DNA of 64,000 nucleotides from S5-A14a sp022766365 (GCA_050313295.1 JBNPLD010000004.1), one strand, 5' to 3'; shown: positions 8,641 to 18,751, counted from the stretch's first letter. Numbers and translations are program-made. Notes: generated by a model not told the origin, from the sequence alone.

Positions 8641-10052
8641 TGACATTGGCTAAAGACTATGATTCCGTAATGGGAAGATCTAATGATATAATGAAGGAAG
8701 CTCTGGGACTTGATTACAATGAGTTTGAGCAGGGTGGCATTAAATTCGATTATGAAGCTCTGATGAAGTCCACAGGATACACTTTAGATGAGGTTGCTAA
8801 GATACAAGCAAAGACTGCTGTCGGCAACACACCTCTTATCGAGCTCAGAAATTTGTCAGCATTAACCAGAAAATACGCAAAGCCGGGTTATGGTGCAAGA
8901 ATTTTTGCAAAGGACGAGGCGGCAAACGCTTCAGGAAGTTTCAAAGCGAGAAGAGCTGCATGTGCGGTTGCTCATGCAAAGAAGCTGGGATACAAGGGCG
9001 TTATCGCTGCCACATCAGGTAATTATGGTGCTGCGGTTGCATCTCAGGCAGCAATGCAGGGGCTTGAGTGCATCATAGTTCAGGAGTGCTATGACTCTCA
9101 CGGAGTTGGCCAACCTGAAATCGTAGAGAAGGCGAGAAAGTGCGAAGCCTATGGAGCAGAAGTAATTCAGCTTACAGTTGGACCTGAACTTTTCTATACA
9201 TTCTTGTCAGTTTTGGAAGATACCAAGTATTTCAATGCATCACTTTACTCACCATTTGGTATAGCAGGTGTGGAAACTCTCGGGTACGAAATTGCAACTC
9301 AGTGTCGCGAACTTATCGGTAGGGATCCTGACATGGTCATTTGTACAAATGCCGGCGGCGGAATGATGACAGGTACTGCAAGAGGTCTGATCAAGGCAGG
9401 GGCTGTTGACACCAAGCTTGTTGCTGCATCTATTGACCTGACAGGTCTGCATATGGCCTCAGACGAGCAGTTCAACAAGAAGTCTTGCACAACCGGACAC
9501 ACAGGATTTGGCGTTCCTTATGCAACAGATCCTGACCACTCAGATGTTCCAAGAAGTGCTGCCAGACCTTTGAGATACATGGACAGATATGTAACCGTTA
9601 CTCAAGGTGAAGTTATGTATATGACAGAAGCTCTTGCAAATCTTGAAGGAATAGAGAGAGGCCCTGCCGGAAATACAGCACTTGCCGCTGCATTTTCACT
9701 AGCTAGAGAATTGCCTGAAGATGCTGTAATCGTAATAAGTGAAACTGAGTATACCGGTGCAGGAAAACACATCCAGCCACAGCTTTCTTTCGCAAGAGAC
9801 AACGGCATCGAAATTAAATTCGGAATTCCTCAGGAAGAGGATAAACCTGGTGTAAATATAGTTCTTCCAAAGGATCCGGGTTTTGTACAACATAAGGATG
9901 CAGATCTTGACCACTTCAGGAAGAGACTTATTACCAAGGCCGTTCAGAAGGTCGGTGTAGATCCAAAGGATCTCAAGACAGATGATTTTGAGTTCTTAGC
10001 AGCTGAAACTAAGACAGACGAGGCTTTTGTTAAGGAAGCACTTGGATTATAA
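8640..10052 (+). CDS. ortB: 2-amino-4-oxopentanoate thiolase beta subunit (PLP)
   Basis: 470 residues of the fold-type II PLP family (threonine synthase/cysteine synthase-like). The cofactor lysine is expected in SGSFKARRA at Lys102. The phosphate loop region (TSGNYGAAVAS) and the glycine-rich TNAGGGMMTG follow in order. It is the catalytic subunit of the CoA-dependent thiolase giving acetyl-CoA and alanine. Length and position match known OrtB. It overlaps ortA by 1 nt and is followed at 38 nt by oraS. Confidence 0.95.
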   Translation: MTLAKDYDSVMGRSNDIMKEALGLDYNEFEQGGIKFDYEALMKSTGYTLDEVAKIQAKTAVGNTPLIELRNLSALTRKYAKPGYGARIFAKDEAANASGSFKARRAACAVAHAKKLGYKGVIAATSGNYGAAVASQAAMQGLECIIVQECYDSHGVGQPEIVEKARKCEAYGAEVIQLTVGPELFYTFLSVLEDTKYFNASLYSPFGIAGVETLGYEIATQCRELIGRDPDMVICTNAGGGMMTGTARGLIKAGAVDTKLVAASIDLTGLHMASDEQFNKKSCTTGHTGFGVPYATDPDHSDVPRSAARPLRYMDRYVTVTQGEVMYMTEALANLEGIERGPAGNTALAAAFSLARELPEDAVIVISETEYTGAGKHIQPQLSFARDNGIEIKFGIPQEEDKPGVNIVLPKDPGFVQHKDADLDHFRKRLITKAVQKVGVDPKDLKTDDFEFLAAETKTDEAFVKEALGL

Positions 10053-10090
10053 AGATGATGGTTAATGTTTATTAATAAGGAGACTAAAGA

Positions 10091-10456
10091 ATGAAAAGAG
10101 AAGACGATTTTCAAGAAAGGCGCAAACACATTGCCAATCTTACCGACCAGGAGCTCTATGATCGCTTCTGGGAGCTTACTGCTCAGGTTGTAGATCCCCT
10201 GTTGGAGATGGGTAGAAAGAACACTACTCCGTCCGTTGAGAGAGCTGTTCTTTTGAGAATGGGAATTTCTTCCCTTGAAACTCAAAAGATCGTAGAAGGA
10301 TGCATGGATAAAGGGCTTATGGGAAAAGGAGCCGGTCATTGCGTTTACAAGTTGTCCAAGGAATTGGGAATATCCATTCCTGAAGCCGGCACTATGCTTG
10401 CTGAAGGAAAGGGCTGGGACACTGTTACAGCAGCTTTCAAAGGAGGTAAGAAGTAA
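10091..10456 (+). CDS. oraS: D-ornithine 4,5-aminomutase small subunit
   Basis: 121 residues matching OraS (KREDDFQERRKHIANLTD, then RFWELTAQVVDPLLEMG). The small subunit forms a heterodimeric enzyme with OraE that moves the terminal amino group of D-ornithine from C5 to C4, using adenosylcobalamin and PLP. AAGGAG precedes ATG 10091. Its stop overlaps the oraE start by one base (TAATGG at 10454-10459), again suggesting coupled translation. Confidence 0.95.
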   Translation: MKREDDFQERRKHIANLTDQELYDRFWELTAQVVDPLLEMGRKNTTPSVERAVLLRMGISSLETQKIVEGCMDKGLMGKGAGHCVYKLSKELGISIPEAGTMLAEGKGWDTVTAAFKGGKK

Positions 10457-12723
10457 TGGCAGATATGATTCTTAAGCGTAACGAAAAAATCAATATTAAA
10501 GAAATCCTCAAAGACCTGGATAAATATGAACCTAGGAGAAGAGGATGGCACTGGAGAGAGCCTGCTCCAAACCTGAAGATGTACGAATTCACTTATAAGG
10601 ATGTTTCAAAACCTTTGAAAAACTATGTAGGATTGCCACCTGCTAAATTTTTCGATAACATCGACCCTCAGCCGTTGCCTGTAATCACAACTGAGATTGC
10701 ATCAGGTCGTTTTGAGGACGATATCCGAAGAATGAGAATGACGGCATGGCATGGTGCTGATCATATAATGGTAATCAGACACATGGGACAGTCTCATATT
10801 GACGGTCTGATGGAAGGTACTCCACAGGGTATCGGTGGTGTTCCTATCACAAGAAAGCAAGTTAGAGCTCAGCGAAAGGCACTTGATTTGATTGAAGATG
10901 AAGTTGGTCGTCCAATCAACTATCACTCCTATGTATCCGGAGTAGCAGGACCTGACGTTGCTGTAATGTTTGCTGAAGAGGGCATCAACGGTGCTCACCA
11001 GGATCCTCAGTATAATGTGCTTTACAGAGATATCAACTGCGTAAGATCTTTTGTAGATGCTTGTGAATCCAAGAAGGTTATGGCATGGGCAGAGATTCTT
11101 CAGATCGACGGCGCTCACAATGCTAACGCAACTGCAAGAGAGGCATGGAAGGTAATGCCTGAGCTGATTGTACAGCATGCTATCAACTCTCTGTTCTCAG
11201 AGAAGGTTGGTATCAAGCCTGAAAACATCAGCTTATCAACAGTACCTCCAACAGCTACTCCTGCTCCTTGTATGTACTATGACCTGCCGTACGCTGTGGC
11301 TTTGAGAGATTTCTGTGACAGATATAAGATGAGAGCACAGCAGAACACCAAGTATATCTGTTCATCTGTAAGAGAGGCTACTGTAACTCACGTAATGAAT
11401 ATGGTTATCTCTAAGCTGACAAGAGCGGATATCCAGTCGACTATTACACCTGATGAAGGAAGAAACGTTCCATGGCATATCTACAACGTCGAAGCTTGTG
11501 ATAATGCTAAACAGGCACTTATTGCAATGGACGGACTGATGGAAATGGTAGAACTTAAAAAGGACGGACCACTTCCTGAAGCTGTAAGAGACATTAAGGA
11601 GAGAGCAACCCTGTTCATGGAAGAAATCATCGAAGTTGGTGGATACTTCCAGGCAGTTCAGGAAGGCTTCTTCGTAGACTCAGCTAAGTATCCTGCAAGA
11701 AACGGTGATGGTATCGCAAGGAAGATTGAGGGTGGTATAGGATATGGATTCATTTTCGAAAGAGATGAAGACTACATGGCTCCTGTAACAGCTCACTTTG
11801 GATACAATAATGTTGAGCAGTATGGCGGAGACCCTGAAAATCCATCAGCTTTAATCGGTGGATGTACTTTTGAAGACAGAAGCAAGATTGTATACATTGA
11901 TGAACTTGATGAGGATAACGTAAACACAAGACTTGCAAAAGTTGCTAAGTACCACGATGGAGAGGCTATTATCCCTGAAGTTGAGTGGTGTGGTGACGGA
12001 ATCATACTTCTTACAATGATGGTTCCATCAGAGAGGAGAATGGCAGAGGCTGTTGCTCTTGAAATCGGTAAGAAACTCGGACTTGAAAACTGCGAGGTTA
12101 CTTCTAAGGAAATCATGCAGGATGCTGAGGGCACAAGAATTGAAATGAAGGGTAAGGTACCGTTTGATATCGATCCGTCAACACTTGAAATTCCGTCTGA
12201 ACCATTCAGACTTGATGATGCTACTCTATTTAAAGAAATTGAGGAACACCCTATAAGAGTCGTTTGCGGAACCGTTGGAGAAGACGAACACTCTGTAGGT
12301 CTTCGTGAGATCATAAATATCAAGCACGGCGGTATCGAAAAGTGGGGTGTTGAGGTTCACTACCTCGGTACATCTGTTCCTGTTGAGAAACTTGTAGATG
12401 CTGCAGTAGAGCTCGATGCTGATGCAATTCTTGCATCCACAATTATCTCTCACGATAATGTTCACTACAAGAACATGAAGAGAATTAACGAGTTGGCAAT
12501 AGAAAAAGGTATCAGGGATAAGGTAATGATCGCTGCAGGCGGAACACAGGTTGTTCCTGAAGAAGCGGTTAAGACCGGTATTGATCAGGGATTCGGAAGA
12601 GATTCCCACGGTATTGATGTTGCAACATTCCTGGTTGAAGAGGGCAGAAGACGTCGTGGCGAAAAGACCTTCGAACAGATCCAGAGGGAAAAGGAAGCCA
12701 TGGAAAATGCCGAAAACCAGTAA
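10456..12723 (+). CDS. oraE: D-ornithine 4,5-aminomutase large subunit (B12, PLP)
   Basis: 755 residues: a TIM-barrel half and a C-terminal Rossmann-like B12 domain with the base-off signature DEHSVG (residues 610-615, axial His612). Lys629, in IEKWGVEVHYLG, falls at the residue number known for the PLP-binding lysine of the Clostridium sticklandii enzyme. The protein isomerises D-ornithine to 2,4-diaminopentanoate by a radical mechanism. Last gene of the tight operon; a strong terminator follows. Its B12 requirement links it to the cobalamin uptake genes at 53841-59621 and to the reactivase at 15506. Confidence 0.97.
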   Translation: MADMILKRNEKINIKEILKDLDKYEPRRRGWHWREPAPNLKMYEFTYKDVSKPLKNYVGLPPAKFFDNIDPQPLPVITTEIASGRFEDDIRRMRMTAWHGADHIMVIRHMGQSHIDGLMEGTPQGIGGVPITRKQVRAQRKALDLIEDEVGRPINYHSYVSGVAGPDVAVMFAEEGINGAHQDPQYNVLYRDINCVRSFVDACESKKVMAWAEILQIDGAHNANATAREAWKVMPELIVQHAINSLFSEKVGIKPENISLSTVPPTATPAPCMYYDLPYAVALRDFCDRYKMRAQQNTKYICSSVREATVTHVMNMVISKLTRADIQSTITPDEGRNVPWHIYNVEACDNAKQALIAMDGLMEMVELKKDGPLPEAVRDIKERATLFMEEIIEVGGYFQAVQEGFFVDSAKYPARNGDGIARKIEGGIGYGFIFERDEDYMAPVTAHFGYNNVEQYGGDPENPSALIGGCTFEDRSKIVYIDELDEDNVNTRLAKVAKYHDGEAIIPEVEWCGDGIILLTMMVPSERRMAEAVALEIGKKLGLENCEVTSKEIMQDAEGTRIEMKGKVPFDIDPSTLEIPSEPFRLDDATLFKEIEEHPIRVVCGTVGEDEHSVGLREIINIKHGGIEKWGVEVHYLGTSVPVEKLVDAAVELDADAILASTIISHDNVHYKNMKRINELAIEKGIRDKVMIAAGGTQVVPEEAVKTGIDQGFGRDSHGIDVATFLVEEGRRRRGEKTFEQIQREKEAMENAENQ

Positions 12724-12810
12724 GTGGTGAACGACTGAAGACGCTTCAACCGATATCCGGACATATGGAATATGACTAATCTTATTTGCTAACGCATAAT
12801 ATATGAGAAC

Positions 12811-12854
12811 AAAACAGTCGTCTGTCGGGGGTATACTTCGGAGGCGGCTGTTTT
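12811..12854 (+). terminator. Terminator after oraE
   Basis: AAAACAGTCGTCT (12811-12823) pairs with AGGCGGCTGTTTT (12842-12854), ending in a short T run. It closes the ord-oraE operon. Confidence 0.75.
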
Positions 12855-12892
12855 GCATATATGAACTAAAGGAAAGATAATTAGGAGGAAAA

Positions 12893-13315
12893 ATGGATTA
12901 CAGGAAATTTGGGAATACTATAATAGCCAGATTTGACAAAGGTGAAGAGATTTTTGCAAAAGTGAAGGAGGTGGCACTAAAAGAAAATATTAAGCTCGCA
13001 AGCATTGAGGCCCTGGGAGCAACAGACGATTTTACAGTTGGAGTTTTTGACGCCAAGAAGGGAGAATATGTACCTAACAGTTTCACCGGAGCTCATGAAA
13101 TCGTATCTCTGCACGGGACTATAACGACAAAAGACAACGAGTATTATTGCCATCTACATCTCAGTGCCGGAGATAATAAGGGGAATGTCGTGGGCGGACA
13201 TCTTCAGAGAGCTATCATAAGTGCTACATGCGAAATGGTGATAAATGTAATTGATGGAAAAGTTGAGAGAGAGTACAGTGAAGAGGTAGGAATCAATCTT
13301 TTAAAATTTATATAA
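12893..13315 (+). CDS. PPC (DUF296) domain protein
   Basis: 140 residues that are one PPC/DUF296 domain: KLASIEALGATDDFTVGVFD, ending in HLHLSAGDNKGNVVGGHL, whose His residues form the family's putative metal site. Bacterial single-domain PPC proteins are trimeric and of uncertain function, sometimes annotated DNA-binding by analogy to plant AHL proteins. An AGGAGG site precedes ATG 12893. It sits just after the aminomutase terminator and may be separately transcribed. Confidence 0.85.
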   Translation: MDYRKFGNTIIARFDKGEEIFAKVKEVALKENIKLASIEALGATDDFTVGVFDAKKGEYVPNSFTGAHEIVSLHGTITTKDNEYYCHLHLSAGDNKGNVVGGHLQRAIISATCEMVINVIDGKVEREYSEEVGINLLKFI

Positions 13316-13459
13316 AATGTGGTGAAGCAAAACCTAACTTTTAAAAGAAATTCAGAATTGATATAGGATAATGACTTTTAAATTTAATGGAGGAATGTTA
13401 CACTTATATCAAGTTACTTATTATAAAATTATCAAAAATTTCCAGGAGGGTAATATACA

Positions 13460-15262
13460 ATGCGAATCAAAAGATTTTTACCTGTTTTGCTTGCAGTGAT
13501 GGTTGTTCTTGGCTACTCAGTGCCTGCCATGGCATGTACCGGCCTATATGTCGGCGGTGATTACAGTCAGAACGGAAGCACATATTTTGGAAGATCAGAA
13601 GATTTGGAAAACAACGGGATTAAGATTTTCGGAGTACAGGAGGCAAAGGATTGGCCTGAAGGGACGGTTTATACGGATAATGATGGTTTCTCCATGCCGA
13701 TGCCTACCCATACATTCAGGTATTCTTATATGAGAGACTCGAAGAATTTTACACCTGCTCCAACTGATAACAAGGGGAATGTTGCAGGACAGGCCTATGG
13801 AGAAGTCGGAATGAATGAGAAGGGCGTTTCTGTTTCTGCAACCGTCAGCACACGTGCCGGTGTTAAGGTTGTCGGAAATAAAAAAGCCGGAATTACAGGA
13901 GCGGACCCCCTTGTTGACGGAGGGATAACCGAAATTTCTCTAGGGAGTATACTTCTTGGAATTTCCGAGTCGGCAAGAGATGGTGTTGAGAAATTAGCAG
14001 CTATAATTGATAAATATGGTGCCGGTGAGAACAATTCGCTTATGATAGGAGATACTAACGAGGTATGGTATGTGGAAATCCTGAGCGGGCACCAGTATGC
14101 AGCTGTCAGGATGCCGGCAGATAAGGTCTCTGTGCAACCGAATATGATTCTCATGGGAGCAATCGATGTTAATGATAAGGAAAATGTTATCGTTTCTCCT
14201 AATCTTGTAAAACTTGCCGAGGATAACGGTTTTCTCGTTAAAGATGAAAGTGGAAGGATAGATGTTGCTTTAACTTATAGAGGTACTATAGTAGAAAGTC
14301 AGAAGGGAAACGGCAACCTCACACGTTACTGGATGGCAGGGAATTATCTAAATTCGGCACTATTTGCCAATGAATCTTTGGAGAGCTTCAGAGGAGAGGG
14401 AAATCAGGTTAAGCTTTTATTTGATGCTGATAGAAAGCTTACGACCGCAGAAGTTCTCGGAATTCTGAAGCAGAGAGGAATCGGAACCAAGTATGACCAC
14501 ACAAAGGATAATAGCATATATCCTGTAGGCAATGAAAACCAAATGGAAGTCCACGTATTTGAGAAACGCACCAATAAACCTTTAGAGCTTACAACTGTGC
14601 AGTGGCAGGGAATGGCAGATGCACCATACACGATATTCATTCCTTACTATACGGCATTGATGTCAAAGGTGAACCCTAAGTATGAGGAAGATGGAAACAA
14701 GACCTACATAGACGGCTCAATCCATTGGCTATTCAATGATTTGAATGACTTGTGTATGCAGAACTACAGCCCTCAGCTTGAGAAGGGTGTGAGAGAATAT
14801 CTGGATCTCATTCAAAACAGTCTTATTGAGCAGCAGGTGGAACTGGATGTCCATATGCAGAATGAGCTGGCCAAGGGGCATGATAAAGCTCAGGCAGAGG
14901 CAAACAGACTCGGCATAGAGATTTCTGATCAAGTGTACGATCTTGTTAAGACTCTTAGAGATGAAGTTAAGGCGTATATTAACAATAATGATACATCCAA
15001 GGAATTTGTAGCTTCAGGATTCACATCAAATCTTGTACCTAAATACAATTTCATTAAGGAGAAGCCTAACGGAAAGGCAGAGATAGAAGACAGTGATGAT
15101 AGTACGAAAACTTCTGGTGATGTGACACATGACAATGTCACAAATAATCATGATAAGAAAAATGTTAAAACAGGTGACAGGGCGCCAATAACTATTCTCA
15201 TCATAGTGGTTGTAATTGCTGTAATTGCACTGATAGTAACGCTTATCAAGAGAAGAAAATGA
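13460..15262 (+). CDS. Secreted, membrane-anchored C69-family dipeptidase
   Basis: 600 residues. A signal peptide (1-25, ending VPAMA) is followed directly by Cys26 in CTGLYVGG. In peptidase family C69 (PepD-type, Ntn hydrolases) this cysteine becomes the N-terminal nucleophile after processing. The GRSEDLENN motif follows. The C-terminus has a charged linker and one hydrophobic helix (about 574-596) ending KRRK, a membrane anchor. The enzyme probably releases dipeptides or amino acids outside the cell, which fits amino-acid fermentation. CAGGAGG precedes ATG 13460. It separates the two halves of the ornithine cluster. Confidence 0.9.
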   Translation: MRIKRFLPVLLAVMVVLGYSVPAMACTGLYVGGDYSQNGSTYFGRSEDLENNGIKIFGVQEAKDWPEGTVYTDNDGFSMPMPTHTFRYSYMRDSKNFTPAPTDNKGNVAGQAYGEVGMNEKGVSVSATVSTRAGVKVVGNKKAGITGADPLVDGGITEISLGSILLGISESARDGVEKLAAIIDKYGAGENNSLMIGDTNEVWYVEILSGHQYAAVRMPADKVSVQPNMILMGAIDVNDKENVIVSPNLVKLAEDNGFLVKDESGRIDVALTYRGTIVESQKGNGNLTRYWMAGNYLNSALFANESLESFRGEGNQVKLLFDADRKLTTAEVLGILKQRGIGTKYDHTKDNSIYPVGNENQMEVHVFEKRTNKPLELTTVQWQGMADAPYTIFIPYYTALMSKVNPKYEEDGNKTYIDGSIHWLFNDLNDLCMQNYSPQLEKGVREYLDLIQNSLIEQQVELDVHMQNELAKGHDKAQAEANRLGIEISDQVYDLVKTLRDEVKAYINNNDTSKEFVASGFTSNLVPKYNFIKEKPNGKAEIEDSDDSTKTSGDVTHDNVTNNHDKKNVKTGDRAPITILIIVVVIAVIALIVTLIKRRK

Positions 15263-15336
15263 GAAGAATAAAGGTTCAATAGGGAAATTCGCTTTTAATA
15301 ATGAATGTTAGGAAGGGATTGAATTAATCTTTGCCA

Positions 15337-15408
15337 TTGACAAAATACCGGGACGTCACGGTACCCTTGTGGACAACTCAGGACTTTTTACCTATTTCAT
15401 GATATAAT
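15337..15408 (+). promoter_or_regulatory. Palindrome and promoter region of the reactivase-racemase operon
   Basis: TACCGGGACGTCACGGTA (15346-15363) is an 18-bp near-perfect palindrome (16 of 18 positions) centred on GACGTC. It lies about 40 bp upstream of a -10-like TATAAT at 15403-15408. A TTGACA at 15337-15342 is too far from that -10 to pair with it. The palindrome is a candidate operator. Confidence 0.45.
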
Positions 15409-15505
15409 ATTTAACAGATGAACCGAATATTATGTCAATCAATGAAGCTAACCGAAAAGCCGGTTAAACAATTATAAGTTATATGGAGAAGGAGACAGAG
15501 AGCAT

Positions 15506-17131
15506 ATGAAAGTAGATGTATTAGTAGCGGAAATCGGCTCAACCACAACGGTTGTAAATGCTTTTAAGGACTTAGATACAGATCACCCTGAATTCTGGGG
15601 TCAAGGACAGGCTCCGACTTCAGTTTTAGAAGGAGATGTGAGAATCGGTCTTCAGAGCGCAATCGACGATCTCTGTAAGAACAAGAGTATCGACAACATT
15701 GAGTATGACCTGATGCTTGCAACATCCTCTGCGGCAGGCGGGCTGAAAATGACAGTACATGGTCTTGTGTATGATATGACAGCAAAAGCAGCTAAGGAAG
15801 CTGCTTTGGGTGCAGGAGGTATTTTGCACTATGTGACTGCAGGTAAACTCCGAAGGACAGACCTCAAGAAAATTAAGGAAGTAAAACCAAACTTAATTCT
15901 ACTAGCAGGAGGAGTTGATTACGGGGAGAGAGATACTGCCATTTATAATGCGGAAATGATAAGGTCTCTGGGTCTTAAGACTCCGGTCGTCTATGCGGGA
16001 AACGTGGAGAACCAGGAGGAGATGGAACTTATCTTCGATGAGGAGAGCGGACAGGAGCTGTACAATATTGAAAATGTGTATCCTAAGATTGATATACTGA
16101 ATGTGGAGCCGTGCAGGAGGGTGATACAAGATGCCTTTGAGAAGCATATTATTCATGCTCCCGGTATGGAACACGTGAGAGATATGGTTACAGGACCGAT
16201 TATTCCAACACCCGGAGCCGTAATGGAATGTACCAAGCTTTTATACGAATGTATAGGAGACCTTATCGTCCTTGATGTTGGTGGAGCTACCACCGACCTT
16301 CACTCAGTTGCTTCGGAGTCAGATCAGGTTGCAAGAATTTTAGTATCTCCTGAGCCAAAGGCAAAGAGAACAGTGGAAGGAGATCTGGGTGTTTATGTAA
16401 ACCGAATGAAAGTTATAGAGTCTATAGGCGAAGAGAAACTCAGAGAAGAATGTAAGGAGATGGGCATAGACCTTGACAAGACACTGGAGACCTACGTCGC
16501 CATACCTAAGAACGAGGACGAAATCAAACTGGTGGAGCGACTGACCAAAGAGGCAGTTATCAAAGCGGTTGAACGTCATGCAGGAAAAATCAGGTATATC
16601 TATGGTCCAAGTGGCAGGAGTACAGTTGCAGAGGGTAAGGATCTCACTCAAGTCAGGTGGGTGATCGGGACAGGAGGTGCTCTGACAAGACTTCCAAATC
16701 GTGTGAAAATAATGGAAGAGATTGCTAAGCATAACGAATCCGGAATGCTTTTGTTCCCATCGAAACATGCCCAGATACTTGTTGACAACATGTACATAAT
16801 GTCATCTCTTGGAGTTTTGAGCATGACACACAGAGAAGGGGCAATTAAACTGCTCGAGCAGACCTTGGGAATCAGTTTTGAAGGTAAGGCTCCAAAGAAA
16901 GATGATGAGCCGATTTACATCAGGGAGCTGTGGCGAGAGGAGCAGGAAGCTAAGGAAAAGGAAGCTCAGAAGCAAAAGGAAATTGAAGAAATGGAAGCTA
17001 TGGGATATGATATGAGCGATTACAAGGGCGAGATTGAAGTATGCTCAATCAAGGATCATGCTAAGAGGAAGATGGAGAATAAGGAACAGGCTAACAAGGC
17101 ACATAAAGCACATACAGATAAGGAGAAGTAG
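15506..17131 (+). CDS. MutL/GlmL-type ATPase, probable reactivase of ornithine aminomutase
   Basis: 541 residues of the GlmL/MutL family in the acetate kinase-HSP70-actin superfamily: phosphate-binding AEIGSTTTVV at the N-terminus, a second nucleotide motif LDVGGATTDLHSV (about residues 254-266) and a late glycine-rich IGTGGAL. GlmL accompanies cobalamin-dependent glutamate mutase and is thought to maintain or reactivate it. This gene precedes ornithine racemase in clusters of this kind, so a chaperone or reactivase role for OraSE is likely. The charged C-terminal tail (about 470-541) is coiled-coil-like. The racemase start follows 2 nt after its stop. Confidence 0.85.
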   Translation: MKVDVLVAEIGSTTTVVNAFKDLDTDHPEFWGQGQAPTSVLEGDVRIGLQSAIDDLCKNKSIDNIEYDLMLATSSAAGGLKMTVHGLVYDMTAKAAKEAALGAGGILHYVTAGKLRRTDLKKIKEVKPNLILLAGGVDYGERDTAIYNAEMIRSLGLKTPVVYAGNVENQEEMELIFDEESGQELYNIENVYPKIDILNVEPCRRVIQDAFEKHIIHAPGMEHVRDMVTGPIIPTPGAVMECTKLLYECIGDLIVLDVGGATTDLHSVASESDQVARILVSPEPKAKRTVEGDLGVYVNRMKVIESIGEEKLREECKEMGIDLDKTLETYVAIPKNEDEIKLVERLTKEAVIKAVERHAGKIRYIYGPSGRSTVAEGKDLTQVRWVIGTGGALTRLPNRVKIMEEIAKHNESGMLLFPSKHAQILVDNMYIMSSLGVLSMTHREGAIKLLEQTLGISFEGKAPKKDDEPIYIRELWREEQEAKEKEAQKQKEIEEMEAMGYDMSDYKGEIEVCSIKDHAKRKMENKEQANKAHKAHTDKEK

Positions 17132-17133
17132 GA

Positions 17134-18258
17134 ATGTACCCAAGAATTTTGATTGACATCACTAAACTTAGAGATAATATTAAAACTTTAGCAAAAATTA
17201 TAAAAAACGACGGGAAATGCTCCCTGATGATTGTAACTAAGGGGATGTGTGCGGATCCGGAAATGGTGAAAATGCTTGTAGAAAGCCCTGAAGTTGATTT
17301 TGTTGCGGATTCAAGAATTAAGAACATAGCAAGCTACAGCAAAACTGTCAGAGATGCCGGGAAAAAGACAGTACTGATTAGAATTCCAATGCTCAGTGAA
17401 GCGGATGAGATTGTTAAACATGTTGATCTTTGCTTTCATTCGGAGATGGAGACGGTGAGAGCAATAAATCAGGCGGCACAGAAAGTCGGTAAAGTTCAAG
17501 ATGTTTTGTTGATGGTGGATCTCGGGGACCTTAGGGAAGGAATTTTCTTTAAAAATGAGGACGAGATTCTTAAGGCAGCAGATGAGATAAAGGATATGAA
17601 GAATGTTAACCTCTATGGAATAGGAGTTAATCTGACCTGTTACGGTGCCATAATTCCTAAGAATGACAATTTGTCCCAACTTGTTGAAATCGGCAGGAAG
17701 ATTGAAGAACACACAGGTAAGAAATTGGAGATGATCTCGGGCGGAAATTCCAGCTCAATCTATCTGATTGAAAGTGAGATAATGCCTAGGATCGGCAGGA
17801 TGCCTAAGGATGAGAAGATGCCTGAGGGAATCAATAACCTGAGACTTGGAGAGGCATTCCTTCTTGGAAATGATACTGCATATGAGACAGAAATCCCTGA
17901 AACTCATCATGATGCTATCAAATTGCAGGCAGAAATAATCGAATTAAAGGAGAAACCTTCATTACCTATAGGTGAGGTGGGAGTAGATGCTTTTGGAGAG
18001 AAGCCTTACTATGAAGATAAGGGAATCATGAAGAGAGCAATAATTGCCGTTGGAAAACAGGATACAGATCTTGGTTCAATGACTCCTGTGGATGATCGAA
18101 TCGAGATTATGGGTGGTAGCTCTGATCATATAATTTTGGATCTGACGGCCTGCGGAGACGAGTACAAAGTAGGTGACATTGTGGAGTTTACGGTAGGGTA
18201 TGGCGGTATGCTGAAGCTGGCTACTTCTCCATATGTTGACAGGGAATACGTGAAATAA
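17134..18258 (+). CDS. orr: Ornithine racemase (fold-type III PLP enzyme)
   Basis: 374 residues of the alanine-racemase-like family (PF01168 type). The PLP lysine lies early, in MIVTKGMCADPEMV. Later come DLGDLREG, MISGGNSSSIYL and GEVGVDAFGEKPYYED. Within ornithine clusters this protein converts L-ornithine to D-ornithine, the true substrate of OraSE. It could racemise related amino acids; context favours ornithine. It is coupled to the upstream reactivase by a 2-nt gap. Confidence 0.9.
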   Translation: MYPRILIDITKLRDNIKTLAKIIKNDGKCSLMIVTKGMCADPEMVKMLVESPEVDFVADSRIKNIASYSKTVRDAGKKTVLIRIPMLSEADEIVKHVDLCFHSEMETVRAINQAAQKVGKVQDVLLMVDLGDLREGIFFKNEDEILKAADEIKDMKNVNLYGIGVNLTCYGAIIPKNDNLSQLVEIGRKIEEHTGKKLEMISGGNSSSIYLIESEIMPRIGRMPKDEKMPEGINNLRLGEAFLLGNDTAYETEIPETHHDAIKLQAEIIELKEKPSLPIGEVGVDAFGEKPYYEDKGIMKRAIIAVGKQDTDLGSMTPVDDRIEIMGGSSDHIILDLTACGDEYKVGDIVEFTVGYGGMLKLATSPYVDREYVK

Positions 18259-18350
18259 CAATAAATCAAAACGATGAGATACTGTGATGGATCTATCATC
18301 GTAAGTCTATGGTTTGGGCAGTTTAAAATTTGAGCAGATAGATAAAGAGA

Positions 18351-18396
18351 TGCTGTGAAAAGCCCGGTATTACCGAGTTTTCTCACAGCACCTTTT
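18351..18396. terminator. Bidirectional terminator between orr and trxA
   Basis: TGCTGTGAAAA (18351-18361) pairs with TTTTCTCACAGCA (18378-18390), with an inner CGGTATTACCG stem. T or A runs lie on both sides and the flanking genes converge. Confidence 0.85.
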
Positions 18397-18439
18397 ATAA
18401 AATGTATAAATTTGTGTAAACGGATGCTCCTATAACGGA

Positions 18440-18751
18440 CTATAGACCAAGCTTGTTCAGAAGGGCTTCCTTAGGGAGAGCACCTACCGCATTTGCTTTT
18501 TTTTCGCCGCCATCGAACAGGAAGATTGCAGGGATAGTCATTACACCGTACTCCATAGCAAGTTCCTGATTCTCGTCAACATTTACCTTGCAAACCTTCA
18601 CTTCACCGTTCTTTTCATTTGCGATTTCTTCAAGAGTCGGAGCAAGGTTCACACAGTGACCGCACCATGGAGCCCAGAAATCAACGATTACAGGTTTATC
18701 ATTTTTTAGGACTTCTGCTTCAAAATTATTCTTGTTTACATCTACTACCAT
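18440..18751 (-). CDS. trxA: Thioredoxin (WCGHC active site)
   Basis: 103 residues, standard thioredoxin length, with active-site Cys30 and Cys33 in FWAPWCGHC and the cis-proline region MTIPAIFLF. His instead of Pro between the cysteines should raise the redox potential towards the protein-disulfide-isomerase type. AGGAGG-type ribosome site on the minus strand. Monocistronic. It may reduce protein disulfides or selenium/sulfur enzymes; no reductase gene is adjacent. Confidence 0.95.
   Translation of the reverse strand: MVVDVNKNNFEAEVLKNDKPVIVDFWAPWCGHCVNLAPTLEEIANEKNGEVKVCKVNVDENQELAMEYGVMTIPAIFLFDGGEKKANAVGALPKEALLNKLGL

Noticed and set aside
11793..12858. Antisense ORFs of 176 and 210 codons under oraE
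   Set aside because: They mirror the coding bias of oraE and cross its terminator; no recognisable domains.
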